Positions 47,768 through 59,439 of a DNA stretch of 64,000 bases are shown here, in pieces. The notes beneath the pieces were generated by a model. It had not been told where the DNA came from and did not search any database. It was given only the letters and a program-made list of their open reading frames with translations. Position numbers and translations under genes: made by a program. Source of the DNA: Neocallimastix lanati (nom. inval.). Lineage: Eukaryota; Neocallimastigomycota; Neocallimastigomycetes; Neocallimastigales; Neocallimastigaceae. Every line of letters begins with the position of its first letter. Within the stretch, counting starts at the first letter, position 1. The stretch is taken from assembly GCA_016946835.1 (NCBI GenBank), contig JACVTC010000225.1, positions 62,001-126,000 on the forward strand, read 5' to 3'.

Positions 47768-48331
47768 TGATCTAAAACAAATATGTGTAGTAACATATTT
47801 GTATATTTAATAATAATTATTAAATATTAAATTTATATCTTTTGATAATAATTTTTATAATATATTATTAATTATTCATTATTATATTATAATTACTATA
47901 TAATATATATTAAATTACATATTATTTTATAATATATTATATTATATTATTTATTTTATAATTATATATTATTATATTAAAATATAATAATATTTTTATA
48001 TTTAACTTTAATAGGATTTTTATTATATTATACAATATATTATTATGTATTATTTTATATTTATTTTTTATTTTACATATAATATACATTTATTATTTAA
48101 ATATAGATATTGTATTCTTATATATATATAATTTATATTATATGTTTAAAATATATTTCATACTATTAAATTTTATAATTTTAAAATGTAATTTCTTAAT
48201 AATAACCAATTTCTAATAAATTAATTTAGAAAGGGGGTTTTTTTAATTTTTAGGAAAAGGAATAATAAATTAAATAAAGATATAACTATATTATTATAAT
48301 TAAATATAGCACATAAAAGTCCCGTATATCA
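47768..48331 (+). repeat. 3' LTR
   Basis: 564 bp, TGATCTAAAAC...GTATATCA. Followed by TTTG target duplication and the resumed satellite. Longer than the 5' LTR and divergent in the middle. Confidence 0.85.
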
Positions 48332-49115
48332 TTTGTCAAATAACGTGAATACTATATTTTATTAAAAATTATCATATATAATTTAATTAATAAATTTTTA
48401 GTATTTTTGAGTTAAATAAAATATGATGGAAAGAAAAATATGTGAAATTTTTGAATTAATTTATTGAAATTTCAAAATTTAATTAATAAAAAAAAAATAA
48501 AACTAGTGAAAATTCAAAATAATATCCATATATTTTATTTATTACTATTATATTATGGTCTATTTTTTTTTATCTCAAAAAAAAGAAATATATTTTTTAA
48601 TAGTTTGTCAAATAACGTGAACACTATATTTTATTAAAAATTATCATATATAATTTAATTAATAAATTTTTAGTATTTTTGAGTTAAATAAAATATGATG
48701 GAAAGAAAAATATGTGAAATTTTTGAATTAATTTATTGAAATTTCAAAATTTAATTAATAAAAAAAAATAAAACTAGTGAAAAATCAAAATAATATCCAT
48801 ATATTTTATTTATTACTATTATATTATTGTCTATTTTTTTTTATCTCAAAAAAATGAAATATATTTTTTAATAGTTTGTCAAGTAACGTGAACACTATAT
48901 TTTATTAAAAATTATCATATATAATTTAATTAATAAATTTTTAGTATTTTTGAGTTAAATAAAATATGATGGAAAGAAAAATATGTGAAATTTTTGAATT
49001 AATTTATTGAAATTTCAAAATTTATTAAATAAAAAAAAAAATAAAACTAGTGAAAAATCAAAATAATTTCCATATATTTTATTTATTACTATTATATTAT
49101 GGTTAATATTCATAT
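48332..49115 (+). repeat. Satellite array, right part
   Basis: AACGTGAA landmarks at 48342, 48614 and 48885 (periods 272 and 271). Same monomer as 38296-40884, split by the Ty3 insertion. Fades after about 49115 into AT-rich non-coding DNA up to the minus-strand gene. Confidence 0.93.
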
Positions 49116-49411
49116 TTTTTGATATTTATTTTAGTAAAAATTTTTTATTAATTATTTTATGAAATATAAAAAAAATTTTTTATTTTATTTAATATATATT
49201 TAGTTTAAAATAATAAAAAACTACATGTTTCAATATAATATCATTATAATAAATTTAAATATTAAAAAATTACATGGAATAAATAAAATTTTCAATAAAA
49301 AATAAAATTAATAAATTAATAATAAAATAAATTTTAATACAAATTTATTAATACTTTTAAAAAATTAAAAAGTATTATAATTTAATTTTTAATTGAATTG
49401 TCATAAGAATT

Positions 49412-50560
49412 TTAAATTAAAAAATACTTTCGAAGAATATCAACTAAATCTAATGAAACATTTTTTTCATTTATTAAATTCAAAATTTCACTTTTGCTTG
49501 AATATAAACAATGAAGAATATAATTATTGTTTTTCAAAAATTCTTCTAATTTTAAAGTATTATTATTATTTATTAGTTCAACCATTTTTAATTTTTTATT
49601 TTTTATAATGATTTTATTTTCTTCAATTGCATACTCTTTAATAAATGGTAATATAGTTTCATTGTTTATAATGAAATTAAAAAAATCATAAAATGATTTT
49701 TTATTAAAATTCCTATCAAAATAATTTAAATAAAAAAGAATAAAATCCTTAAATGATCTTGTTTTTTCTGTACCATAATATTGATAAAGATATTCTACTT
49801 TCCTGTAATCCTTCCTGTCTAAATATTTCAAATATAATTCCATTGGGATTTCAATTTTATTTATTTCATTATTAACTTTATGGTTAAATTTTCTTTTCGA
49901 AATTCCTGTTTTATTTTTATATAAATTAAGAAGATATTTTATAAAATTTGTATCAAAAACAAAGTTTTCTAAGCACTTTTTAATATATTTAAATTCAAAA
50001 TTGCTGAGTCGTTCAATCTTAAATTTTTTTAAACTAAAGCCATTTTTTAAGAGAAAATTTAATTTTCTCATTGTTAATAAATTTTCTTCTCTTAAAATTT
50101 CTAAAATATATTTACCATTTATTTTGAAATACATATCAGCTCCTTTATTAATTAAAAATTCACCTGTTTGAAAATCAGAAAATTCTAATGATATTAAAAG
50201 TGGTGATTTTACATTATTATTTGAATCCATTAATACTTCTGAACTATTTTGATAATTTACAATAATTTCATCTTTATGATTACTCATATCATATAAATGA
50301 TATATATCTTTAACTACGTAATTTAAAGATTTATAATTACACCTGTTATATATTAATTTTATAATATCGAAAGAGCAATTTAAACTTAAAGCCAAAGTTA
50401 GTAGATCAAAATTAGTACTATTTAAAAAATAAAGAGGAGTTTCTAAACTATTAATAAAATCTTTTAATTTATCAATATTATTTCTCTTAAGTAATTCTAA
50501 AATTAATTTCTGTTTTTCTGAAAGAATATCATTTGTTTTCATTATTTTTATTTTTTTCAT
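49412..50560 (-). CDS. Ankyrin-like protein, paralogue of 34722-35768
   Basis: 382 codons. Degenerate ankyrin-type helices occupy residues about 15-180 (LILELLKRNNIDKLKDFI, SPLLISLEFSDFQTGEFLI then NKGADMYFK). A Lys-rich linker is followed by a C-terminal helical part (YLKYLDRKDYRKVEYLY, FYLNYFDRNFNKKS, EENKIIIKNKKLKMVELI) that aligns with the 348-residue protein at 34722. There are two candidate starts: ATG at 50560 and Met7 (MKTNDIL). Intracellular, function unknown. The two genes face each other across the satellite array, consistent with an old inverted duplication. Confidence 0.8.
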   Translation of the reverse strand: MKKIKIMKTNDILSEKQKLILELLKRNNIDKLKDFINSLETPLYFLNSTNFDLLTLALSLNCSFDIIKLIYNRCNYKSLNYVVKDIYHLYDMSNHKDEIIVNYQNSSEVLMDSNNNVKSPLLISLEFSDFQTGEFLINKGADMYFKINGKYILEILREENLLTMRKLNFLLKNGFSLKKFKIERLSNFEFKYIKKCLENFVFDTNFIKYLLNLYKNKTGISKRKFNHKVNNEINKIEIPMELYLKYLDRKDYRKVEYLYQYYGTEKTRSFKDFILFYLNYFDRNFNKKSFYDFFNFIINNETILPFIKEYAIEENKIIIKNKKLKMVELINNNNTLKLEEFLKNNNYILHCLYSSKSEILNLINEKNVSLDLVDILRKYFLI

Positions 50561-53535
50561 AATTTAAAAAATATCACAATATTCAAATAGTACTTTAATT
50601 ATTAAAAAAGATATTCTATATATGATTATGATTTTACTTTTATGTATAAATATTAAAATATTTAAAATATTTATATATATTAATATATAAAAATTAAAAA
50701 TAAAGTGTAAAATAAAGAAATAAAAAAAATTAACTTTCTTTTAATAATGTATTAATCTTGATTGATGTAAAATTTTAAAAAAATTTTAATATAAAATCAT
50801 TTTTTCTAAATTATAATATTTTTATTCAATTATATTATTTTTAAATAAAATTTTAATTACATAAAAAAAATAAAATAAAATAAAATTATTATTAATTACA
50901 AAAAAATTTAATAAAAAACTTTATTAACTTTAATTTTTCAATAATCAGTAAATCTATTACATATATTTAAATAGTTATATTAAATGTTATTTATATAATT
51001 TCAATTAAATAAATGATTAAATAAGTAAAAATAATATAAATAGTTTTATTGTAAAATTCAGAATTATTTTATTTTAAATGCTAATATTATTAGTAAAGTA
51101 TATATAATAATATATTAAAACGTTAAACATAATTTATCAGAATTAAAAAAATACTAATAAAAATTTATGGTTTTATTTTTATAATATCATATTAGGAATT
51201 TATATTAATAAATATATATTTATTATGTTATTAATATGAATTTAGAAAATAATAATAACTTATTTTTACTTAAATATTATAAAAAATATATTTATTAATA
51301 TTTTTTATTTATAGGGACAACAATATATATATTATGTAACAAAAAATTAAAAAATCTTTTTTTTATATTAAAAAATTTCTATAAATTATTGAGTATAATT
51401 TTTTAATATTTAATTTATATTTTTTAAAGTTTTAATTAAATAAATGAATAAAAAAATATTTTAAAAATTAAAAAAAATAATTAATTATATAATATTTTAA
51501 AAAAAAAAATCCAAGAAATTTCATTTTTATATAATAGAAAACATAAAAAATAAAAAATAAAAATAAAAATTAAATAAACTCAAGTTGAAATTAAAATCAA
51601 ATATAAAATTAAAAATAAATAAAAAAAAATAATAAACATTTTATATTATTAAATTAAAAAAATATTATAAGAGTATATATTTGAAACTAATTTATATTAT
51701 ACTCAATAAATATTATCAATTAAAACAATTAAATAAAAATTAAAATTTTTTCTTAGATTATTATTTATATTTTTCAAGAAGATAATCAATTTAAATTTTC
51801 CTAAAGAGGAGATCCATATCTTTGTATATTGACATTAATTCTCTTTAATGTATTCCTCCCTTCATCCTAGTAATTATTAATAACTTTAATAATTTTAAAT
51901 TTTTAAATTTTTTATTATTATTTTTATTTTTCATTCAACTTAATTATTTCCTTATTTATTATTTTTTTTGAGTTTTTCTTTTTTAATTAAATATTTTATT
52001 AAATTTATTTTTATATTCAACTAATAATTTATATGTAATTATTAATAATTTAAGAATTTTTATTCATTTTTTTTTAAAATATAAATAAAAACTTTCTTTT
52101 GTATTTACGAGTCAATGACTTTTTTTATACAAAACATAAAATATGGGTATCAATATCCCTAGGGTACAAATTAAATTTTATATATATATGTAAAAGTATC
52201 TAATTTAATTTTTTCTATTTCTTTATTTCTAAAATTATACATTTATAAATTTATTTTATATATTTATATCTTTATTTATTTATTTTAGAATTTAAATTTA
52301 GTTAATAAATTTATAGAAATTTTTTTATTACAGATTGATAAATTCTATATTTCTTTATATTTTATTTTATTTAGCTTTTAATAGCTAAAGTTTTTTAAAA
52401 AATGATTTTAAAATATACAATCTTTAAAAAAATAAAAAAAAAGACAAAAAATAAAATAAAATTTTTACTGGTCTTTTTTTTATTTTTTTTTATTTGTAAG
52501 CAAGATATATTGAATTTTTTTTTTTATTTTCAATTTTTTATTTATTTAATAATCACTATTTATAGATTATTATAACTTCAATTAATTATTAATTAATAAC
52601 AGATAAAAAAAGATAAGTTAATAAAATAAAAATTATTATTTCTATTCTTAATATCAAGTAACAAATAATTAAAAAAAATAATTTTCATTATTTATATTTT
52701 AAGAAAATCAATATAAATATTTTTAATAGTAAAATTTTTATACATCATTTATCATTATTTCTACTCACAAACTGTTTTTATTGAATTTGACAGCAATGAT
52801 TAAAAGTAAGTATTTATCCTCCTCTTATATGTACAAATTATTTTTAATCTCAAATATAGATAAGATAATGCCCTCATTCTGGCCCTGAGAATTATTGCAC
52901 AATTACTGTTATTAAGTATATCTACGAGGGAATTCCTATCGTATGGGTACATAATTATGAAGTTAAATTCTACGTAAAGCAATTTTTTTAACTAATATAC
53001 AATTACCAAGTAAGGTAGAACAAATTTCATTTAATGCTATGCTGAATAGTCAGCAGCAAATAATAAACGTCACACTGAAAATAGTCAGTGACAAAACAAA
53101 ATCTTATTAAAATTTCAATTAAATAATAAGATTTAAAAGGAAATATAATTCGCGTTAAGAATAAACGAATATACAAATAATTTATCGAATAGAATTTAAA
53201 ATAAAAATATATATTAAATTAATAATAAATTAAAGGTGAATTTAATTATTCCTGTATAGATATATAAAACAATGAAGAACCTTAATATCAAAATTTAAAC
53301 CAATAATTTAAATACATTAAAATTACCATAATTATTACTTAACCAATTAAATTTAACGCCAAAAAAAAATATATATATATATATATAAGTATTAATCATT
53401 CAACAAATCAAATAATAGTATTTCAACCAATTAAATTAAATAATATAATAAAATAAAACAAACAAACATTCAATATTCAATCACATCATATGCTAACATA
53501 AAGTTCTCAAAGACTTAGTAAACGGAGATAACAAT
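50561..53535. other. Non-coding AT-rich region before the copia element
   Basis: No gene. Mostly A/T low complexity. From about 52830 the sequence is more complex (GCCCTCATTCTGGCCCTGAG, ATCTACGAGGGAATTCC). The 5' LTR of the copia element should lie in 52800-53530, but I cannot match any part of it to the sequence after 57760. A (TA)n run sits at 53372-53388. Confidence 0.5.
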
Positions 53536-56500
53536 ATGAGTAGAAACAGAAACAACATACCTATAACTATTGATGACACAGATGAAACCTTAACAAAAGG
53601 TATCACGTTCAATTACTCGGAAAATTTCAATCGTGTTATTGAACTATCTACAGAAAATTACCCCAGCTGGAGAACGAACATTCTATATCTACTGATGATT
53701 AACAACCTTGAAGGATACGTAATAGAAGAAAAAATAAAGAAACTTAGAAAAAGAAATCTCATGGATGACCTTGACAACTACCTTGAAGACAAGTTTGACC
53801 CCAGCCTAGTATACGATAAGAACACATCGTTAAAAGACATAAAAAACGATGTGATGGTAAAATGGATCATTACCAACAGCCTAGGAGAGAATACAAAGAA
53901 AATAATTGAAGGTAATGGAAAGACAGCTCATCAAATATGGATTACATTAGAAAAGTCCTTCACAATGAGTCCAGAGAAAAGGAAACTTGAAATTAAAAGC
54001 AAAATAAATAATTTGAAATACAACGAAGAAGACGACATTAACATTTTCATTGATAAACTCCAAAACCCAATAGATGAGCTAGAAAATATTGACTATGAGT
54101 TAAGTGACCCTGTCAAGGCTGGTATTTTGAATAGGTCACTCCCTGAAAACCTAAGGTTTATAAATGTTTTCCAATATAAAAATGATTGGAAGCAACTCTG
54201 CAATTACGTTAAGGATGTCATTCCAGACATCATATTCTCCAACACTAGAGAGATATCCAAGACGGAAGAGAACAAATTGTTCCTAGTTGAATCCCAAGCC
54301 AAGAATAGGAACAAAATTTCTAAGGTTATCACAACAAGAAAAAGAAAAAATAGTAAATGCTTCAACTGCGGTACTTTTGGACATTACTCTTATGAATGCA
54401 GAAACAAGGCCAAATACAGATTCAAAAGGAAACCATTCAAAAAGAACCTCAGAAAGAATTATTGTAACAACATTCTAAATACCTCCAAGTATATTAGGAA
54501 CCAACGTAAGAATCAAGTGAACGCCATTGAAAAACCTCAAGGTATTTTCGAAGACTATAATACCGAAAATGGGATATTATTAAATTGTATTACAAACACT
54601 GTCAGCAATAACCATTATCCACAAAGCCACATATTACAATGGATAATAGACTCAGGAGCATCCATACATATCACAGGATGTATTGACTTACTTACAGATA
54701 TTAAAAAATGTAATGAAGAAGTTATTCTCCCAAACGGTAAGACAGTTGTTGCCTCCGCTTACGGTAATTTTACCGGATATATCGACAATTCAAATTTTAT
54801 ATTAAAGAACGTGTTCTACGTCGATAGCATAAACAAAAATATAATATCAGTTACCAAACTTATCCAACAACACTATAAAATTATATTTTTCAATTACAAC
54901 AACAAACCTTATTTAACCATTTACAATGATTCCGGCAAAAGAATCATTAACGTTAGTTCAAACAGCCAGAATATTTTTACTTTATGGCTATCGAACAAGC
55001 TTATTTCAAACAACGAACCAAAACACGACAAAACCTTATTGATGCACCTCTCTACTCTAAACAAATTAGATAAAATTAATTTATGGCACAGACGCCTTGG
55101 GCACTTCAACATTAACCCTATTAACAATAAACTATTAAAAATTAATATCAAATCTAAATGTCCAATATGTTCTCAATCAAAACAAAGAAACTTACCTCAT
55201 CGGAAATCAAACAACAGAGCCAAAGCTCCCTTTGAACTAATTCACATGGACCTAGTGGGCCCAGTAGTAGAATCTATTCATTCTAATAAATATTTCCTAT
55301 CCATCCTTGATGACTATTCTCGTTTTGGTTGGGTCCTCTTCATCCAAAACAAGAGTGACATTTTCGAAAAGTTCACTTTATGGGTCAAATCTATTGAAAA
55401 TATATATAATAAGACCATCACTTACATTCGTACCGACAATGGTACGGAATTTACGAACAATAAATTCAAGTATTTCTGCTCTCAGAGGGGTATTGTTCAA
55501 CAGTTCACTATCCCTCATAATCCTCAACAAAATGGGAGAGCTGAACGATTTAATGGCACCCTCATAAGTTCAGCTAAATCTCTACTTAATGATTCACAAC
55601 TTAGTAAAGAATTCTGGGAATACGCGGTAGACACTGCTAATTACATACACAATCGTATTCCCCACTCTGGCATCAACAACAAAATCCCTTTTGAACTATT
55701 ATTAAAAACCAAAATGGATTATTCGCATTTTAAAGTCTTCGATTGTAAGGTCTTTTTCTTTGTTCCTAAATCACAACGAAACAAATTCGACAATAATTCC
55801 CTTCCAGGTATCTTCTTGGGTTATCACCCATTAACTAATTCCTATAAAATTCTGAACATAGCTAATAATAATATCGTTCTCTCTCGTTCAGTCGAATTCT
55901 TCGAAGATACTCCTGGAAACTCCAATATATCTCGCCCAGTTCCTAGAAATTTCCCAAACTTTATGCCAATTTCCGAAATCAGGGGGAGCAACACCTATAT
56001 GTTAAACAAATTTAATAATTTTAATAACTTTTCTTACAATCCACAAAACTCGCATGGACAAATCGACAACAGCAATAAGATAAATTATAACAATATTTCT
56101 TCACACAAAGAAAATAAAACAAACGACACAACCACTGAATTAAACCAAATAAACACCAGAAAACGTAATGATAATCAAAAACTCAAAGAACCAAATGACT
56201 TTGATGACATCTTTAGCCTACAAGACAAAGACAACTGGTTAAAAGCCATAAACGAGGAACTGAAGAATATGGAGAAACTTAAGGTTTTCAATACCACCAA
56301 ATCCTTACCTACTGGTGTTAATATCATATCCTGTAAGTGGGTACTAAAATATAAAAAGGACGCCGATGGGAATATCATAAAAAGAAAGGCCCGTCTAGTA
56401 GCTAGAGGCTTCACTCAAAGGTATGGAATAGACTATACCTTCACCTTCTCCCCCACATTAAAACTAGACTCACTACGAATTATCGTTGCTCTCGCAGTAC

Positions 56501-57714
56501 AAAGAAACTACCGAATAATGCATATTGACGTTAACGCCGCATACTTAAATGCCTTCCTAAATGAAAACATCTATATCAAGGCACCAAAGGGACACCCGAT
56601 GCACAACAAAGGATTCTTAAAACTCAACAAAGCCTTGTATGGATTAAAGCAGGCAGGCCGAGAATGGAACGAGACACTGAACAACACACTCACAAAGATT
56701 GGATTCCGAATATTAATTAGTGAACCGTGCCTATACATCATGGAAAACGAATCAAAAGAGGTTCTATGTATTGTAGCGGTCTACGTAGATGATATATTAC
56801 TGATAGGTAAACAAAAAGAAATTTTATATGTAAAAGAACAAATCAAAGTATATTTTAATATTAAAGATATAGGTGATATTGATTTCGTCATTGGAATAAA
56901 ATTTAAAAAATATTACGATGGATATTTCATGCAACAACGAGGTTACATAAAAGAATTATTAGTTAAGTTTAAACTAAAAGATTGCTTACCCGTTAAAAAC
57001 TTGAAACCCATTGAGAATCTTAATTTAAAAAAAAGAAAGTGCGACGAAACATTATATAGGAGTGCAATTGGAAAATTAATCTATCTAGCTGTCTGTACTA
57101 GGCCTGATATAATGTTCGCCGTAAGCAGGGCTGCCAGAAAGAATAAGAATCCAACTTTAGAGGATTGGACCAATGTTGAACGAATATTCAAGTATCTGAG
57201 TTATACTATAAACTACGGGATAAAATTCACAAAGGAAAGGTCGTTGAAGGTATACGTAGATGCAGATTTCGCGGGCTACACCGAATCGAGAAAGTCAACC
57301 TCTGGATTCTTGATGATGATTGGAAATGCGCCAACTAGCTGGTATTCTAAGCTACAGAAGTGTGTAGCGACATCTACTGCTGAATCGAAATATTATGGTG
57401 TTAGTGAGTGTGCAAAGCATAGCCTATGGTACATGAACATATTAAACGAATTGAATGTAAATATAAATTCCGTTACCATTAACATTGATAATAGGGCTGC
57501 AATATACAACTGTCAGAATCAATCAATAAACTCAAGATCAAAGCATATTGACATCAAATATCATCACGTAAGGGAACTTATTAAGGAAAATAAAATAAAT
57601 TTAAAATATATTAATTCTAAAGAAAATCTAGCCGATGGATTTACAAAGTATCTTTGTAACTCCCTAATGGACAAATTTAGAAATTCACTACTCACGGAAG
57701 TGAAAGACCACTGA
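53536..57714 (+). CDS. Ty1/copia Gag-Pol polyprotein
   Basis: One 1392-codon ORF. Order: gag (residues about 30-230; YPSWRTNILYLLMINN, KTAHQIWITLEKSF), zinc knuckle with Cys275, Cys278, His283, Cys288 (CFNCGTFGHYSYEC), protease Asp372-Ser-Gly-Ala, and integrase with LWHRRLGH (His518) and CPIC (542). Integrase catalytic Asp572, Asp634 and Glu670 follow (35 residues between the last two). Reverse transcriptase has YLNAFLNENIYIKAPKG, GLKQAGREW and YVDD at 1083-1086. RNase H has VDADFAGY (Asp1242), SRKSTSGFLM and KHIDIKYHHVRE. Integrase-before-RT order defines Ty1/copia. No frameshift is needed. All catalytic motifs are intact, so the protein looks functional. Base composition is less AT-rich than the host flanks. 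Confidence 0.97.
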   Translation: MSRNRNNIPITIDDTDETLTKGITFNYSENFNRVIELSTENYPSWRTNILYLLMINNLEGYVIEEKIKKLRKRNLMDDLDNYLEDKFDPSLVYDKNTSLKDIKNDVMVKWIITNSLGENTKKIIEGNGKTAHQIWITLEKSFTMSPEKRKLEIKSKINNLKYNEEDDINIFIDKLQNPIDELENIDYELSDPVKAGILNRSLPENLRFINVFQYKNDWKQLCNYVKDVIPDIIFSNTREISKTEENKLFLVESQAKNRNKISKVITTRKRKNSKCFNCGTFGHYSYECRNKAKYRFKRKPFKKNLRKNYCNNILNTSKYIRNQRKNQVNAIEKPQGIFEDYNTENGILLNCITNTVSNNHYPQSHILQWIIDSGASIHITGCIDLLTDIKKCNEEVILPNGKTVVASAYGNFTGYIDNSNFILKNVFYVDSINKNIISVTKLIQQHYKIIFFNYNNKPYLTIYNDSGKRIINVSSNSQNIFTLWLSNKLISNNEPKHDKTLLMHLSTLNKLDKINLWHRRLGHFNINPINNKLLKINIKSKCPICSQSKQRNLPHRKSNNRAKAPFELIHMDLVGPVVESIHSNKYFLSILDDYSRFGWVLFIQNKSDIFEKFTLWVKSIENIYNKTITYIRTDNGTEFTNNKFKYFCSQRGIVQQFTIPHNPQQNGRAERFNGTLISSAKSLLNDSQLSKEFWEYAVDTANYIHNRIPHSGINNKIPFELLLKTKMDYSHFKVFDCKVFFFVPKSQRNKFDNNSLPGIFLGYHPLTNSYKILNIANNNIVLSRSVEFFEDTPGNSNISRPVPRNFPNFMPISEIRGSNTYMLNKFNNFNNFSYNPQNSHGQIDNSNKINYNNISSHKENKTNDTTTELNQINTRKRNDNQKLKEPNDFDDIFSLQDKDNWLKAINEELKNMEKLKVFNTTKSLPTGVNIISCKWVLKYKKDADGNIIKRKARLVARGFTQRYGIDYTFTFSPTLKLDSLRIIVALAVQRNYRIMHIDVNAAYLNAFLNENIYIKAPKGHPMHNKGFLKLNKALYGLKQAGREWNETLNNTLTKIGFRILISEPCLYIMENESKEVLCIVAVYVDDILLIGKQKEILYVKEQIKVYFNIKDIGDIDFVIGIKFKKYYDGYFMQQRGYIKELLVKFKLKDCLPVKNLKPIENLNLKKRKCDETLYRSAIGKLIYLAVCTRPDIMFAVSRAARKNKNPTLEDWTNVERIFKYLSYTINYGIKFTKERSLKVYVDADFAGYTESRKSTSGFLMMIGNAPTSWYSKLQKCVATSTAESKYYGVSECAKHSLWYMNILNELNVNINSVTINIDNRAAIYNCQNQSINSRSKHIDIKYHHVRELIKENKINLKYINSKENLADGFTKYLCNSLMDKFRNSLLTEVKDH

Positions 57715-57750
57715 GACAAATCTCACATATCTTTACGGATAGTTAGATTT

Positions 57751-57759
57751 GAGGGGGAG
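57751..57759 (+). promoter_or_regulatory. Copia polypurine tract
   Basis: GAGGGGGAG after TTT, directly followed by TGTTAAACGAC at 57760, the likely first bases of the 3' LTR. Such a tract primes plus-strand synthesis and is typical of Ty1/copia elements. Confidence 0.85.
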
Positions 57760-58330
57760 TGTTAAACGACAATATTAATGTGTCGAACATAGTATCTACC
57801 AATCATATTTTACATACAAACAAAATAAGATAAGAAAATTACAAATAGTTCATAAAAATGTAGTTAATCTTGTTTTTATATAATAAATAAAAATGCTATA
57901 TTAATATTACATACTTTATAAGTGTACTTCTATAATTTTAGTGTTTAAAAGATATTCTAGATTTATTATTATTAATAATTTCGTTTATAAATTATATAAA
58001 AAAATATTACGAATATTAGTTTTTAAATTTTACGATGCAGTTTATTTTATAACCTTATATAATATTCTACGGTACAAAAAATTTTTTATTTTTTGTATTA
58101 CATTATTTTTGATAACTGTTAGAATAATTAAAATATTGAATTGAATTAATAATAATTAGTAATAATTAGTAATGCATTTTATTCTAAGAATATTCATGTA
58201 ATTCATAATTAGTAATGAAGCCAAGCCACGAATTTTTATATAAATACAACTTTATTTGTGTTAATACTAAAATAACCAACAATAAAATAATAAATAAAGT
58301 TATAAATTTATTAATAAAACTTAAATATTT
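57760..58330 (+). repeat. Probable copia 3' LTR, end not defined
   Basis: Starts TGTTAAACGACAATATTAAT. No matching 5' copy was found, so the right boundary is a guess. ORFs here (for example 57941-58144) are AT-rich noise. DNA from 58330 to 58800 is non-coding, with a small TATATAGTTTTTATxTAGTATAAAATATT duplication near 58565-58625. Confidence 0.5.
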
Positions 58331-58800
58331 CTTACAATAACTCTAAATAATAATATTTTTTTATATTTTTATCGTTTTTAAAAAATTATTTTTTTTTAAA
58401 ATAGTTTTAATAATTATTTTAAAGGTGCACTTTTTAATTCTTTTAATTTTAATATTTTATTTTTTCTCTTATATAAAATAATTTAATAATTTTTTAATAA
58501 ATAATTTTTATAATAATTTTTATTATCATTTTTATTATTTATTATTAAAGAATTAATTTATTTTATATATAGTTTTTATTTAGTATAAAATATTTTATAT
58601 ATAGTTTTTATATAGTATAAAATATTATTTTTATTATTTACATATTAAAATTTTTATTAATTATATAGTTTTATAAATTTTCTTCTTTGTTTAACCTTTT
58701 TAACTTTTACAATAGTTATTTTTTTTTTATTTTAGTTTAAATATAATTCTATAATTTTCTTTTAAATTTTCTTTTATATTTAATTTATTTATATTTAAAA

Positions 58801-59128
58801 CAAAACATAGACTTGCACATATGGGTACCCATCTCCCATATGGCCATACAGTTATTAATTAACTGTAAGGTGATGAGTTATTGGCATACTGTATCAGCTT
58901 CGCCGCTCTCAATCGTCGTTACACACTGCCCGGAGATGCATTCCTAATCTTCCTACATATATCTCTAATGACCACGAGCATCAGAACGGAACCATTAACT
59001 CCTCCCTAGTGGGTGTAATCATTGGCGATTGGAAATTTTACAATCATCAAGGTCTATGCTTCAATTCAAAGCGTAGTATCAGGGTTGGGTGAAATAATCA
59101 TCTGAGGGAAAGTCTTATGGACATCATT
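58801..59128. other. Higher-GC non-coding island
   Basis: About 330 bp with a far higher GC content than its flanks and stops in all frames I checked. Contains CATATGGG...CCCATATG inverted arms (about 58819-58843) around ATGGGTACCCAT, and an AGTTATTAATTAACT palindrome. The 3' part reads GTAGTATCAGGGTTGGGTGA then GAGGGAAAGTC. It may be a structured RNA, a SINE or the untranslated end of a retroelement. Not identified. Confidence 0.4.
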
Positions 59129-59439
59129 TATATTTAAAAAATTTAGATTAAAAATTTTTCTTGTGTTCCATTTATATATAAATTAATAAAAGATTTATTT
59201 ATAAATCTTTTTATTTAATTATATATAAATAATATAAGAATAATTATTATTTTTTATTTTTTCTACTTTTTCTACTTTTTTACTTTTTTCTTTTATTTTA
59301 TTTTATAAAATTATCTTTTATAAATTATCTTTATATAAATATCTTTTTATATTATGTTTTCATAATAATTTAAATATTTATATAATACATTTTATTTTTT
59401 CGTTATAATAATTATATTTTTATAACTTTTACTATTATT

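Larger units (their letters stand above)
40885..48331 (+). mobile_element. Complete Ty3/gypsy LTR retrotransposon
   Basis: 7.4 kb. LTRs at 40885-41266 and 47768-48331 share ends (TGAT...ATATCA). A 4-bp target duplication TTTG lies at 40881-40884 and 48332-48335. There is a primer-binding site after the 5' LTR, intact gag (42007-43131), and intact pol in the -1 frame to 47411. It lies inside the satellite array. There is no chromodomain at the integrase C terminus, so it is a different lineage from the two decayed chromoviruses. Confidence 0.95.

Noticed and set aside
59060-59128. Similarity of GTAGTATCAGGGTTGGGTGA to the 3' domain of 5S rRNA, and GAGGGAAAGTC to an RNase P motif
   Set aside because: The 5S-like start (GGCCATA) is over 200 bases away instead of about 75, and the rest of neither RNA can be found.
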